Shown here piece by piece: positions 25,326 to 33,226 of a stretch of 43,788 bases of DNA (its first letter is position 1; each line of letters opens with the position of its first letter). The notes below the pieces were generated by a model, which was not told the DNA's origin, searched no databases, and saw only the letters and a program-made list of their open reading frames with translations. The stretch lies in contig CAZZBK010000031.1 in assembly GCA_964652155.1 (NCBI GenBank), positions 1 through 43,788 on the forward strand, read 5' to 3'. This DNA is from CAZZBK01 sp964652155 (GTDB taxonomy: Bacteria > Planctomycetota > Planctomycetia > Pirellulales > PNKZ01). The position numbers and the translations under genes are program-made.

Positions 25326-25380
25326 GCCAAGCGCTGCTCCCCTACCGTTGGCGAATATGCTAACGGGGCGAATAAGCCAA
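25299..25380. repeat. Tandem duplication of the rpsR 3' end
   Basis: The sequence GCGCTGCTCCCCTAC with the following GGCGAATA occurs at 25299-25330, inside and just past the rpsR end, and again with few changes at 25331-25363. A third, shorter remnant (GGCGAATAAGCCAA) lies at 25367-25380. The second and third units are outside the gene and are not translated. Confidence 0.75.
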
Positions 25381-25394
25381 CGGCAGCGGCGTAG

Positions 25395-26642
25395 CTATTT
25401 CTGCACCGTGTTCAACGCCTTCACATGGGCGGTGAACGCTTTGCTCAGCGCATCGAGATCTGTGCCGAAGTGCCGCGTGAATTTGCGCACTTTTTCTTCC
25501 TCGCTCAACTCGTCGAGCGGCTGCATCTGGCTGATGTCGGCCAGAAAGTTTTGAAACTCCACGCGGCGTTTCTCGGCCAAAAAATGGGTCAGCCCCCAGG
25601 CGCAGGCGTAGCCGGTCGCATTGAGCGAATCGGTCCCCACGATCGCCGCCATCAAATCATCGACCGCGTCGTCACGCTTGCTGGCCGAGGTGTTGGCGCT
25701 CAAGCCACTGCGCGCACTCACGGCCGAGATCATCACCTTATTGAGCGCCAAGAGCCGCAACTCATTGATGCGTCCAACCCCTTTCCAACGCACGTCGCTC
25801 GTGATGTCGGTCGGGGCAAAATACTCGGCGAGCCCCTCGCTGATCCAGATCGGCCAGCGTGACAACCGCTGCTGAACACCGATATTCGCCAAAATTTGAT
25901 GCACCCCCTCATGCGCCACCGTCGCGATCGCCTCGCGGACCGCGATCTCCGGAGCGACCCGACTGAGCGCCGAGTGCTCGTACATCGCCACGCGATTGTC
26001 GAGCTGACTGTAATACGCGACCACCCCCTGGGGCATCTTGCGATAGTCCTGAAACTCGCCGTCGGTCCGGAACATCAGCACCACCAACAGCGTGTCGGGG
26101 TCATGCACCGGCACCTTCATCCGCTTGAAGTAGTCGTACAACGGCTGGTACATCGTCTCCAGAATGCGGCTCGTGCCGGTGTAAAATGTCTCGCTCGTGT
26201 TGTACACGTAGGCAAAGCGATTGGTCGTCTTGACACGAAAGCCCGCGAAACTCGCCTTGAGCCTCTCGACCAGCGCCTTTTTATCGAGTTGCACGAACGG
26301 GCGATCGGTGGGCGTCGAAAGCTTTTTTGATTTCTCGTCGAGTCGCCCGTCGGGCAGCAACACCAGATAGGTGTCGCGCGTCTCAGCGTGGATGCGCGCC
26401 ACGACGGTCCCCAGGTCGTCGTCGTTGACCAACACCCGGCGGCTCGTGTCGTTGCGGGCTGTTTTTCCGCTCGAAGGCGTCGATTTTGGGGCGGCCGACG
26501 AGCTCGACGGGGCCGACGAGAGCGTGGGGGGTTTGAGGGGCGTGGCCGACTTGCCGGCCGGTTGCGCGACGAGTGTCGCCGAACAGGCCAGGCCCAGCGC
26601 CACCACGCCCAGGCTCGCGAGACCCCAGAGTTTTGCCGCCAT
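25395..26642 (-). CDS. DUF1570-type exported gluzincin-like protein
   Basis: The 415-residue product has an N-terminal hydrophobic signal (about residues 5-27), then a Ser/Pro/Thr-rich linker to about residue 62 and a folded domain. That domain holds HEGVH at residues 244-248, an HExxH zinc-binding motif, followed by WISEGLAEYF, whose glutamate at about residue 269 fits the third ligand of the gluzincin metalloproteases. Such DUF1570 proteins are common in planctomycetes; whether they are active peptidases is not established. The start at 26642 (MAAKLW) gives a sensible signal peptide; a longer open frame to 26846 would overlap the folC start region on the other strand and lacks family resemblance. 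The gene is divergent from folC. Confidence 0.82.
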   Translation of the reverse strand: MAAKLWGLASLGVVALGLACSATLVAQPAGKSATPLKPPTLSSAPSSSSAAPKSTPSSGKTARNDTSRRVLVNDDDLGTVVARIHAETRDTYLVLLPDGRLDEKSKKLSTPTDRPFVQLDKKALVERLKASFAGFRVKTTNRFAYVYNTSETFYTGTSRILETMYQPLYDYFKRMKVPVHDPDTLLVVLMFRTDGEFQDYRKMPQGVVAYYSQLDNRVAMYEHSALSRVAPEIAVREAIATVAHEGVHQILANIGVQQRLSRWPIWISEGLAEYFAPTDITSDVRWKGVGRINELRLLALNKVMISAVSARSGLSANTSASKRDDAVDDLMAAIVGTDSLNATGYACAWGLTHFLAEKRRVEFQNFLADISQMQPLDELSEEEKVRKFTRHFGTDLDALSKAFTAHVKALNTVQK

Positions 26643-26754
26643 GATGCGCCGGTCCTCGTCGATCCGAAAAGAACTCTTGCTCAAACCCGCTCTCGTGAGC
26701 TTACCGCAGCCGCCAGCGACAAAGCAAAACAATTTCTCAGGCTTGTCGACTCGG

Positions 26755-26783
26755 CTGGAAACACGGTCTGAATCGGCTATAAC
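26755..26783 (+). promoter_or_regulatory. Sigma-70-like promoter candidate for folC
   Basis: CTGGAA at 26755-26760, a 17-base spacer and TATAAC at 26778-26783. The -10 element matches five of six bases; the -35 is weak. It lies about 35 bases before the folC start in the divergent region. Confidence 0.35.
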
Positions 26784-26818
26784 GGCAGTAACTCTCAGCG
26801 AGCGTGGGGATACACCGC

Positions 26819-28219
26819 ATGAACGTGGCCAGCGCGCCGTGGACACACGACTCGGCGCTCGAATTTCTGATCCGTCGCATCGACTACGAGCGGTCGCTAA
26901 CCGTTCCCTACGGCGAAGGCGTGTTCCGGCTCGACCGCATGCGCGAGCTGTTGCGTCGCTTGGGCGACCCTCAGCAGCGACTCTCGCTGATCCACGTCGC
27001 CGGCACCAAGGGCAAAGGAAGCACCAGCGCCATGATCGCCGCGGCGCTCAGCGCCACGGGCCGACGCGCCGGACTCTTCAGCTCACCCCACTTGGAGCGA
27101 ATCGAAGAGCGGTTCCGCATCGATGGCCAGTGCTGCGACGCCGAGACGTTCGCGGCACTCGTCGCGCGGTTGGTGCCGATCGTCGCCGAGATGGACGCCC
27201 TGGCGCAGACCCAGGGGATCTGCGAAATGGGGCCCACGTATTTTGAACTGACCACGGCGCTGGCCCTGCTCTGGTTCGACGAGCAAGCGGTCGACGCGGC
27301 GGTGCTCGAGGTCGGGCTCGGCGGGCGGCTCGACTCGACCAACGTCGTCACGCCCCTCGTGAGCGTCATCACCAGCATCAGTTTCGATCACACCCGACAA
27401 TTGGGCAACACGCTCGCCGCCATCGCGGGTGAAAAGGCGGGCATCGTCAAGCCGCTCGTCCCGGTCGTCTGCGGCGTGCGACTCGACGAGCCGCGACAGG
27501 TCATCGAGCGCGTGGCGCGCGAGTACGGCTCGCCGCTCAGACAAGTCGGCGTCGACTTCGATTTCAGCTACACTCCGCCACGCGACGTGACCCACCGCAC
27601 CTCACGCGGCGAGATGAGCTTTCGCGAGCCGGCCGGGACAATTGCTCAGCTCGATCATGTCGAGCTGGCGCTGCTGGGGCGACATCAGGCCGCCAATGCC
27701 GCCGTGGCCTTGGCCACGCTCAACGAGTTGAGCCGGCAGGGGTGGCAACTCAACGCCGACGCGATCCGCCGCGGCTTGCAACAGGTCCGTTGGCCCGCCA
27801 GGGTCGAATGCGTGCATGCCGCGCCGACGGTCGTGCTCGACGCGGCCCATAATGTCGCCTCGGTCGAGGCGTTGCTCGAGACCCTCGACAATTGCTTCGC
27901 GCCCTCGCCACGCCTGCTCGTCTTTGCCACGACACGCGAGAAGGACATCCCCGGCATGCTCTCACGGCTACTCGAGCGCTTCGAGACCATCGTGCTGACC
28001 CGTTATTTGAACAATCCGCGCGGCGTGCCCCCGGCGGAGGTGTTCGCCATCGCGGAGCAACTCTTGGGCACCGACGCTGCCGCGCGCCGCTGCCTGATCG
28101 CCGACACCCCCAGCGACGCCTGGGAGCTGATCCGCCGCCGCGTCACGCCCGAGCATTTGGTGTGTGTCGCCGGCTCGTTCTTTATTGCCGCCGAGATGCG
28201 CCCCCTGCTCCGTTTTTAA
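26819..28219 (+). CDS. folC: Folylpolyglutamate/dihydrofolate synthase
   Basis: FolC adds glutamate to dihydropteroate and/or folates in the cytosol. The 466-residue product contains the ATP-binding loop GTKGKGST (residues 62-69), the following SSPHLERIEERFRID, FELTTALALLWF and VLEVGLGGRLDSTNVV, all Mur-ligase-family signatures specific to FolC. The C-terminal domain starts near VECVHAAPTVVLDAAHN. Length is normal. GGGGA eight bases upstream supports the ATG at 26819, five codons after an in-frame GTG. A sigma-70-like -10 lies just upstream. The LRR gene follows after 33 bases and may be on the same message. Whether it has both activities cannot be told. Confidence 0.94.
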   Translation: MNVASAPWTHDSALEFLIRRIDYERSLTVPYGEGVFRLDRMRELLRRLGDPQQRLSLIHVAGTKGKGSTSAMIAAALSATGRRAGLFSSPHLERIEERFRIDGQCCDAETFAALVARLVPIVAEMDALAQTQGICEMGPTYFELTTALALLWFDEQAVDAAVLEVGLGGRLDSTNVVTPLVSVITSISFDHTRQLGNTLAAIAGEKAGIVKPLVPVVCGVRLDEPRQVIERVAREYGSPLRQVGVDFDFSYTPPRDVTHRTSRGEMSFREPAGTIAQLDHVELALLGRHQAANAAVALATLNELSRQGWQLNADAIRRGLQQVRWPARVECVHAAPTVVLDAAHNVASVEALLETLDNCFAPSPRLLVFATTREKDIPGMLSRLLERFETIVLTRYLNNPRGVPPAEVFAIAEQLLGTDAAARRCLIADTPSDAWELIRRRVTPEHLVCVAGSFFIAAEMRPLLRF

Positions 28220-28252
28220 CCCACACCGCTCTCGTTTGAGGTGCCTAGCAAC

Positions 28253-29203
28253 ATGACCGCGCAACACGCTTGCTCCCGTCGACGTTTTCTCGGCCTGCTC
28301 GCCTCGACCGCCGTGGCATCTCACGGGGCGCTACGCGCCTCGACGGCGCGTGGCGGCGACGCGGCCATCGCCGCGCAGCTCACCGACCTCGGCGCGCAAC
28401 TCACCCAGGCCGATGGCGTCGTGACCCGAGTCACCTTCAAAGATTGCTCCAAGCTAGGAGCCGCCGAGTTTCAACTCATCGGCCAACTCCGCACCCTCCG
28501 AGGGCTCACGCTCTACGGACAGTGCAAGGGACTCACCGACGACACCCTGCGGCACCTCGCCAGCCTCAGCGCACTCGAAGAGCTGGGGACCGACGGTATC
28601 CAGGTGACCGACGCGGGCTTGGCGGGCTTCGCGGCCCTGCCGAACCTCCGGTCGCTGTCGTTCTTCCATCCCTCGTTCGGCATGAAAGGCTTCGACGGCT
28701 CGGGCTTCGCGACGCTCAAGTCGCTTGCCAAGCTTGAGAAGCTCACGATCGCCGGCACGCCGTTCAACGACGCCGGCATGCTCGCCGTGGCCCAAATCAA
28801 GCAGTTGCGCGACTTCCGTACCTGGCACACCTACCAGACCCAGGCCGGAAACAAGCACCTGCTCGAACTGCCCCACCTGCGGTCCTTGTGGCTCGGCCAA
28901 CGACTGCGCCGTTACGATGGCAACTCGAACGCCGCGAGCCTCGACGACAGCACGCTCGACGTCCTCGCGCGGCTCAGCACGCTCGAAACGCTCATTTTGG
29001 ACGAGGCTCGACTGTCGCTCGCCGCGCTCACGGGCCTGCAATCGCTCAAGTCACTCAAGAAGCTGCAACTTCAACGGATTGACATCGGCAGCGCCGAGGT
29101 CGACGAGTTGCGTGGCAAATTGCCGGGCGTGACCATCGACTACAAACCGCTCACCGACGACGAACGCAGCAAGCTCGACGCCTTCTTGAAGGTGATATCA
29201 TAG
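28253..29203 (+). CDS. Tat-exported leucine-rich-repeat protein
   Basis: The 316-residue product begins with a twin-arginine signal, SRRRFLGLLASTAVAS, so it is probably folded in the cytosol and exported by the Tat route. The mature part consists of leucine-rich repeats in the planctomycete style with units such as LRGLTLYGQCKGLTDDTLRH, LEELGTDGIQVTDAGLAGFA and LETLILDEARLSLAALTGL, from about residue 85 to 285. The repeats resemble the LRR_6/RI-type class and form a binding surface; the ligand is unknown. The frame starts earlier at a GTG (28241), but the ATG at 28253 gives the cleanest Tat signal. The stop is followed by an abrupt change to AT-rich DNA. Confidence 0.82.
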   Translation: MTAQHACSRRRFLGLLASTAVASHGALRASTARGGDAAIAAQLTDLGAQLTQADGVVTRVTFKDCSKLGAAEFQLIGQLRTLRGLTLYGQCKGLTDDTLRHLASLSALEELGTDGIQVTDAGLAGFAALPNLRSLSFFHPSFGMKGFDGSGFATLKSLAKLEKLTIAGTPFNDAGMLAVAQIKQLRDFRTWHTYQTQAGNKHLLELPHLRSLWLGQRLRRYDGNSNAASLDDSTLDVLARLSTLETLILDEARLSLAALTGLQSLKSLKKLQLQRIDIGSAEVDELRGKLPGVTIDYKPLTDDERSKLDAFLKVIS

Positions 29204-29375
29204 TATCCTTATAAATGTAATCAGGTAAATTATTTTTCGATTGCGTTGGGAAAGTGCAAGTCGAAATAACAACGCATCAGAATTAACTTGTTTTGGCCCG
29301 GGCCACTGAGTAGTTTGACTCCCATAGTTATAGTGTAGATCTGCAGTTAATGCATTTTTCACGAAAGGGGCGACT

Positions 29376-30731
29376 ATGAGCGAGTCTTCCATGTCGCGCG
29401 CCGGCGATGGATTCAACGCCTGGGTGATTGTGGGATTGGGATTGGCGGCCCCATTTGGCTTGGGTGCACTAACTTTGCTTGGAGTTGTGAACTCCGAGAA
29501 TATTTGGCTCTTTGTCGTCACCGTCTTTCCGGCGGCACTGATTCTCAATCATGGGAATCGTGTGATGGTTTTCTTGCCATCAGAGTACATGGATTCACTG
29601 CAGCGCGGGCGCTATAAATATGAAAATGATTCGGACAATAATTTCCGGCCTGTGTTAGCTGCTGAATTGGCAAAGTACTACGGTCCGAGAAGCTTGTGGA
29701 TCAACTATGGCCTGCCGTATCTGTTGACGCTCATTGCCGGTTGGATTCTCGCCTATTTCCTCTGCGTACCCGAGGTTATTCAAAAACGGTTGTCAGACGA
29801 TGTGTATCGCGCAGCCATGTTGGGTGGTGTCGGAGCCTATGTACAAGTGCTGATGACGCTCAGTATGCGCACATTCCGCCGCGATATTTCGCCGGGAGCT
29901 GCCATCTGGGGTGGCGTGAATCTGATCCTCGGCCCGATCTTGGGAGGCGTGCTCTCTGTCGTGCTAGCCGATTCGGTACAGATTACAGACTTCACTCGAG
30001 ATGTGTTCTATTTCTTCGCCGGATTGGCCCCACGACAAATTGTTGAAACAATCGATAGCCTAGTTCGCCGCTTTTGGGATAAACAAAGTGGTGTCACTGA
30101 AGGGCCTCGCTTACTTCCGTTGCGACATGTTCGTGGTATCACTCCCGAGGTCGAAACGCGATTGGAAGAAGAGGGGATCACGGACGCCTATATGTTGGCG
30201 ATGGCCAATCCCGTGCTGTTGAGCCGCAATACGCCGTATGATGATCGCCAAATATATGCCTGGATTGACGAAGCATTGCTGATGTCGATCTTTCCGACCG
30301 AATACCGCACGATTCAACACATGGGCATTCCCGGCGCTATTGATTTTGCGTACCTGTGGTGGCTAAGTGCTGACGAGGAGGCAGATGAATGCAAGCCGGA
30401 GCCTGTCAATTCGAAACAAGATGAACAAAAGAATGATGACGCTAAAAGACCAGAGGCGAAAGAAGATACCCACAAGAAGTCGCCAGGTGATCCGGCCCAG
30501 CAAACACGATTAATAATTTCCGGAGACCAAGATGCGAAAAATACAATGAAGAAACTTGGTGAAGTGACCAAGGTACCGGAAGCGGCTCTGCGCAACGCGG
30601 CTCGGCGCATGAGTGAAGATGCACAAGTCCAGTTGATCTGGGGCCTATATCAGTTGGGACGAACCGACGGCATGAGCGAAAATGATCGTGATTCGTCAAC
30701 CACAAGATCAAAACTGTCGGTGACGAAATGA
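29376..30731 (+). CDS. Multi-pass membrane protein with HhH-like segment, unrecognised
   Basis: I do not recognise this 451-residue protein. It has five likely membrane helices (about residues 15-36, 42-60, 112-132, 146-165 and 174-198). They are followed by a cytosolic part with LRHVRGITPEVETRLEEEGI and LAMANPVLL (about 249-281), which looks like a helix-hairpin-helix unit, then a block around YDDRQIYAWIDEALLMSIFP. After a highly charged, low-complexity linker (about 330-390) comes a C-terminal helical region to about residue 437. The gene and the 172 bases before it are clearly more AT-rich than the flagellar or folC genes, and codon choice shifts with it, which suggests separate origin. 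The start at 29376 has AAAGGGG about 8 bases upstream. An exported nuclease gene follows after 131 bases on the same strand. An HhH unit often binds DNA or protein, but no function is claimed. Confidence 0.7.
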   Translation: MSESSMSRAGDGFNAWVIVGLGLAAPFGLGALTLLGVVNSENIWLFVVTVFPAALILNHGNRVMVFLPSEYMDSLQRGRYKYENDSDNNFRPVLAAELAKYYGPRSLWINYGLPYLLTLIAGWILAYFLCVPEVIQKRLSDDVYRAAMLGGVGAYVQVLMTLSMRTFRRDISPGAAIWGGVNLILGPILGGVLSVVLADSVQITDFTRDVFYFFAGLAPRQIVETIDSLVRRFWDKQSGVTEGPRLLPLRHVRGITPEVETRLEEEGITDAYMLAMANPVLLSRNTPYDDRQIYAWIDEALLMSIFPTEYRTIQHMGIPGAIDFAYLWWLSADEEADECKPEPVNSKQDEQKNDDAKRPEAKEDTHKKSPGDPAQQTRLIISGDQDAKNTMKKLGEVTKVPEAALRNAARRMSEDAQVQLIWGLYQLGRTDGMSENDRDSSTTRSKLSVTK

Positions 30732-30862
30732 CGAACTCATGGTAGCGATTCAGAAAAGGTATCGGTCGTGAGTTGGCCTAGCTTTTCGCGATTCGATCTT
30801 GAGATGTGAGGGTTGCTGACACAATTTTTTCGGATGGTCGAATCTTTTTGGGAAGGGACCCA

Positions 30863-31867
30863 ATGGCACGACAAGCAAGTTCATCCGCTTGGGGGGCAAC
30901 GTTTGCCATCAGTTTATTGGCCTCCGCGTTCGGTGTGTTGCCCGGTAAGGTCGACCAACAACCGCATCGCCGCCCCGCCATGGTGACGGAGTACCAAGCG
31001 GATACCTTGACCCCAAGAGAGAAAGAGAAAGCGGCCAAATTCTGTCTGGGTAAAACTATTCCCCTGCATCTCGTTGGTGCGCCGCTCGGTCCGACCCGCT
31101 ACTTGGTACGCGGTGGTTATTTGCTCGAACATAGCTCTGAATTCTTGTATCCACTCTGGGTGTGCGAACACCTGACGAAAGCTGGCCTCAGCGGTCCGGT
31201 TCAAGGCCGTTTGTCTTCCAATCCTTTTGCGCAAGATCCCGATCTGACCAAGTTCCCACACTCGTTGCCAGCCGACTATAAAGGCTCTCACTTGGATCAA
31301 GGCCATATGTCCCCCGATGCAGATCACACGGGGAGCGAAAAACTAAAGGCAGAAACCTACTATCTGTCCAACATGGTGCCGCAAGCCGGTAAAAATTTTA
31401 ACCGTACCATCTGGAAGGCGCTAGAAGAAAAGGTACGCCAATGGGCATACCATCGAGGTGAATGCTGGGTGATTACGGGTGCTTTTGTGCACGACCCCAA
31501 TGAAGAAGATGTCGCCACGGCCGACGGTGTCGTGGAGTATTTTGTGATTGGCAAGCGGGGTGTCGGCGTTCCCACGCACCTCTTTAAAATCATCGTGGCG
31601 CCTAAAGAAGCCGGTTCCGGCGAGTATGAATCGCTCGCCCTCGTGATGCAAAATCAGTCGTACGCCAAACAAGATCAACTCGACGATTTCTTAGAGTCGA
31701 TCGATTGGATCGAACATCATACGGGCTTGGATTTCATGTCGGGCCTCGAGGACGGCATCGAAGACCCCTTGGAAAGCACGGTCGCCAAGCAGTTGTGGCC
31801 GGCCCCACCCAAGCATGTGATCGACGAAATGAAACAAATGCAAAAGGACATAAAGGCGAAACCCTAA
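30863..31867 (+). CDS. Exported DNA/RNA non-specific endonuclease (NUC1-like)
   Basis: The 334-residue product has an N-terminal hydrophobic stretch (about residues 9-27) that fits a signal peptide or anchor. It carries the bb-alpha-metal nuclease domain of the EndoG/Serratia nuclease family: HLDQGHMSPDADH at about 143-155, with the catalytic histidine at 148, then YYLSNMVPQAGKNFNRTIWK with the metal-binding asparagine at 180, and GECWVITGAFVH. The family motif is normally DRGH; here the arginine is glutamine. The frame opens at a GTG at 30806, but ATG 30863 has GGAAGGGA six bases upstream and gives the signal sequence directly. A divergent metabolic role, such as scavenging extracellular nucleic acid, is as likely as defence. 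Confidence 0.85.
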   Translation: MARQASSSAWGATFAISLLASAFGVLPGKVDQQPHRRPAMVTEYQADTLTPREKEKAAKFCLGKTIPLHLVGAPLGPTRYLVRGGYLLEHSSEFLYPLWVCEHLTKAGLSGPVQGRLSSNPFAQDPDLTKFPHSLPADYKGSHLDQGHMSPDADHTGSEKLKAETYYLSNMVPQAGKNFNRTIWKALEEKVRQWAYHRGECWVITGAFVHDPNEEDVATADGVVEYFVIGKRGVGVPTHLFKIIVAPKEAGSGEYESLALVMQNQSYAKQDQLDDFLESIDWIEHHTGLDFMSGLEDGIEDPLESTVAKQLWPAPPKHVIDEMKQMQKDIKAKP

Positions 31868-31883
31868 GGCGTTCGAATTATAC

Positions 31884-31915
31884 ACTCAATGCGGCCGTGG
31901 TCGACCGTATTGAGT
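31884..31915. terminator. Hairpin after the nuclease gene
   Basis: Arms ACTCAATGCGG (31884-31894) and CCGTATTGAGT (31905-31915) pair over 11 positions with one G-U pair and a ten-base loop, 16 bases after the nuclease stop. No T tract follows, so it is a structured transcript end rather than a standard terminator. Confidence 0.45.
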
Positions 31916-31948
31916 CACGATGTTCTCGCGAGGCTCGAAACGCTCATC

Positions 31949-32023
31949 ATTAGCCGCAGAGTGCGTGACTGTCGCGTGGTCAATCGATAAGCCATCGTCA
32001 CGCGCTCCGCGTCGCGGCTAACG
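31949..32023. repeat. Decayed copy of the 20.3-kb inverted-repeat element
   Basis: The right arm at 31998-32023 reads TCACGCGCTCCGC followed by GTCGCGGCTAACG, nearly identical to the right arm of the element at 20308-20398 but lacking a few bases. The left arm at 31949-31969 begins TTAGCCGC and ends GTGCGTGA but has lost the middle. It lies between the nuclease gene and a small membrane-protein gene and carries no reading frame. Confidence 0.7.
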
Positions 32024-32056
32024 TGCCCCTTACCCCGTTCCCATAAACAACACGCG

Positions 32057-32650
32057 ATGCACGAACCATCCCCATCCAAACACAGCAGCCGATCGTCCTC
32101 GTGGTTCGGCGACAAGTTGCTCCCGCAGTTGGTGGCGCTCTCGGCGTTTGTATTGTTCCCTGCCTTTGTCACGGCCGTCGCCCCGATCACCTGGGTCACG
32201 TTCACGCGCAGCGGCGCGGTCGTGTCGGCCCAGACCGAGCAATGTGTCTTCTTCGTCGTCCCCTACCTGACGCGCGTCGTCTCGCCGGTCACGGGCGTGA
32301 AGACGAGCTTCACACCGGGGGTGATGGTCCCCAACTCGTTTGGCCAGACCATCGACGAGCGACGCCGCGAGCATCGCACGGAAGACGAGGCCGACCTGCA
32401 CATCAGCGGGCCCGACCAGCAGGCCTCGGTCATGGTCGCTCCGGTCGACATCGAGCAGGTGCATGAGCGTGTGTCGGCGTTTCTGGCCGACCCGCAAGCG
32501 GCGTCATTGCAACTGTACGCGGTCGCCAACTGGAAAGCGAGCGTCTACGCCGGCGCGCCATTGACGCTGCTGACCGTCTTCTATGTCGTGTGCGTGGCGC
32601 TCACGTTGTTCAAAACGACATTCCGCCTCATGGTGCCCGCGAGGGCGTGA
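32057..32650 (+). CDS. Small membrane protein, unrecognised
   Basis: I do not recognise this 197-residue protein. It has one hydrophobic segment near the N-terminus (about residues 22-48, VALSAFVLFPAFVTAVAPI) and one near the C-terminus (about 168-188, LTLLTVFYVVCVALTLF), with a soluble domain of about 115 residues between, probably outside the cytoplasm. GC content returns to the level of the flanking chromosome, unlike the nuclease region. The next gene begins 48 bases downstream on the same strand. No ribosome binding site is obvious at 32057, so the start is uncertain. Confidence 0.6.
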   Translation: MHEPSPSKHSSRSSSWFGDKLLPQLVALSAFVLFPAFVTAVAPITWVTFTRSGAVVSAQTEQCVFFVVPYLTRVVSPVTGVKTSFTPGVMVPNSFGQTIDERRREHRTEDEADLHISGPDQQASVMVAPVDIEQVHERVSAFLADPQAASLQLYAVANWKASVYAGAPLTLLTVFYVVCVALTLFKTTFRLMVPARA

Positions 32651-32697
32651 CGGCGTCGAGCAATGCACGCACGAGTTTTATGAGTGGCGAGGGACCC

Positions 32698-33102
32698 ATG
32701 AACCAAGACGAAGAACATCTGCGGCTGTTGTCGATATTCCATTTTGTGGTCGGTGGCCTGCTGGGGATATTCTCGCTGTTCCCGCTCATTCATGTCGGGA
32801 TCGGCCTATTCTTGGTCTTTGGCGGCGAACAACTCGACCCGCACGGAAACGGTCCCCCGCCCGCCATTGGTTGGCTGTTCGTCTTTCTGGGTTCGATGTT
32901 CATACTCATCGGGCTGTCGATTGCCAGTTTGGTCATACTCACCGGGCGGTTCTTAGCGACGCGCCGACATCATCTGTTCTGCCTGGTCGTGGCCTGCGTC
33001 GAGTGTTTGTTCATGCCGTTTGGCACCGTGCTCGGCGTGTTCACCATCATCGTGCTGAGCAAAGAGTCGGTGAAGCAACGCTTTGCGGGCCCGGTCGCCT
33101 AG
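32698..33102 (+). CDS. Four-helix membrane protein, unrecognised
   Basis: The 134-residue product has four likely membrane helices: about residues 10-40 (two, with FHFVVGGLLGIFSLFPLIHVG), 58-85 (IGWLFVFLGSMFILIGLSIA), and 95-122 (HLFCLVVACVECLFMPFGTVLG). It starts MNQDEEHLRLLSIFH. Proteins of this size and opening sequence occur in planctomycetes without known function. The start at 32698 is preferred to the longer frame from 32590 because GAGGGA lies immediately upstream and the longer part overlaps the preceding gene. A 124-base gap without features separates it from the next gene. Confidence 0.68.
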   Translation: MNQDEEHLRLLSIFHFVVGGLLGIFSLFPLIHVGIGLFLVFGGEQLDPHGNGPPPAIGWLFVFLGSMFILIGLSIASLVILTGRFLATRRHHLFCLVVACVECLFMPFGTVLGVFTIIVLSKESVKQRFAGPVA

Positions 33103-33226
33103 CGAAGTGCCTCAGATTACGGGCAAAGAAACATTGCTCCGCAGGTCGTCGGGACCTTAAACTAGAAGGGTATCCCCGCCTGCTCGTTTGCTCCCGCCTG
33201 GTGATGTGTTTGCGAGGCCCCGCGTC

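Noticed and set aside
29376..31867. Membrane protein plus nuclease as a known phage-defence system
   Set aside because: No known defence domain or toxin-antitoxin pattern was recognised, and an exported nuclease fits nutrient use equally well.
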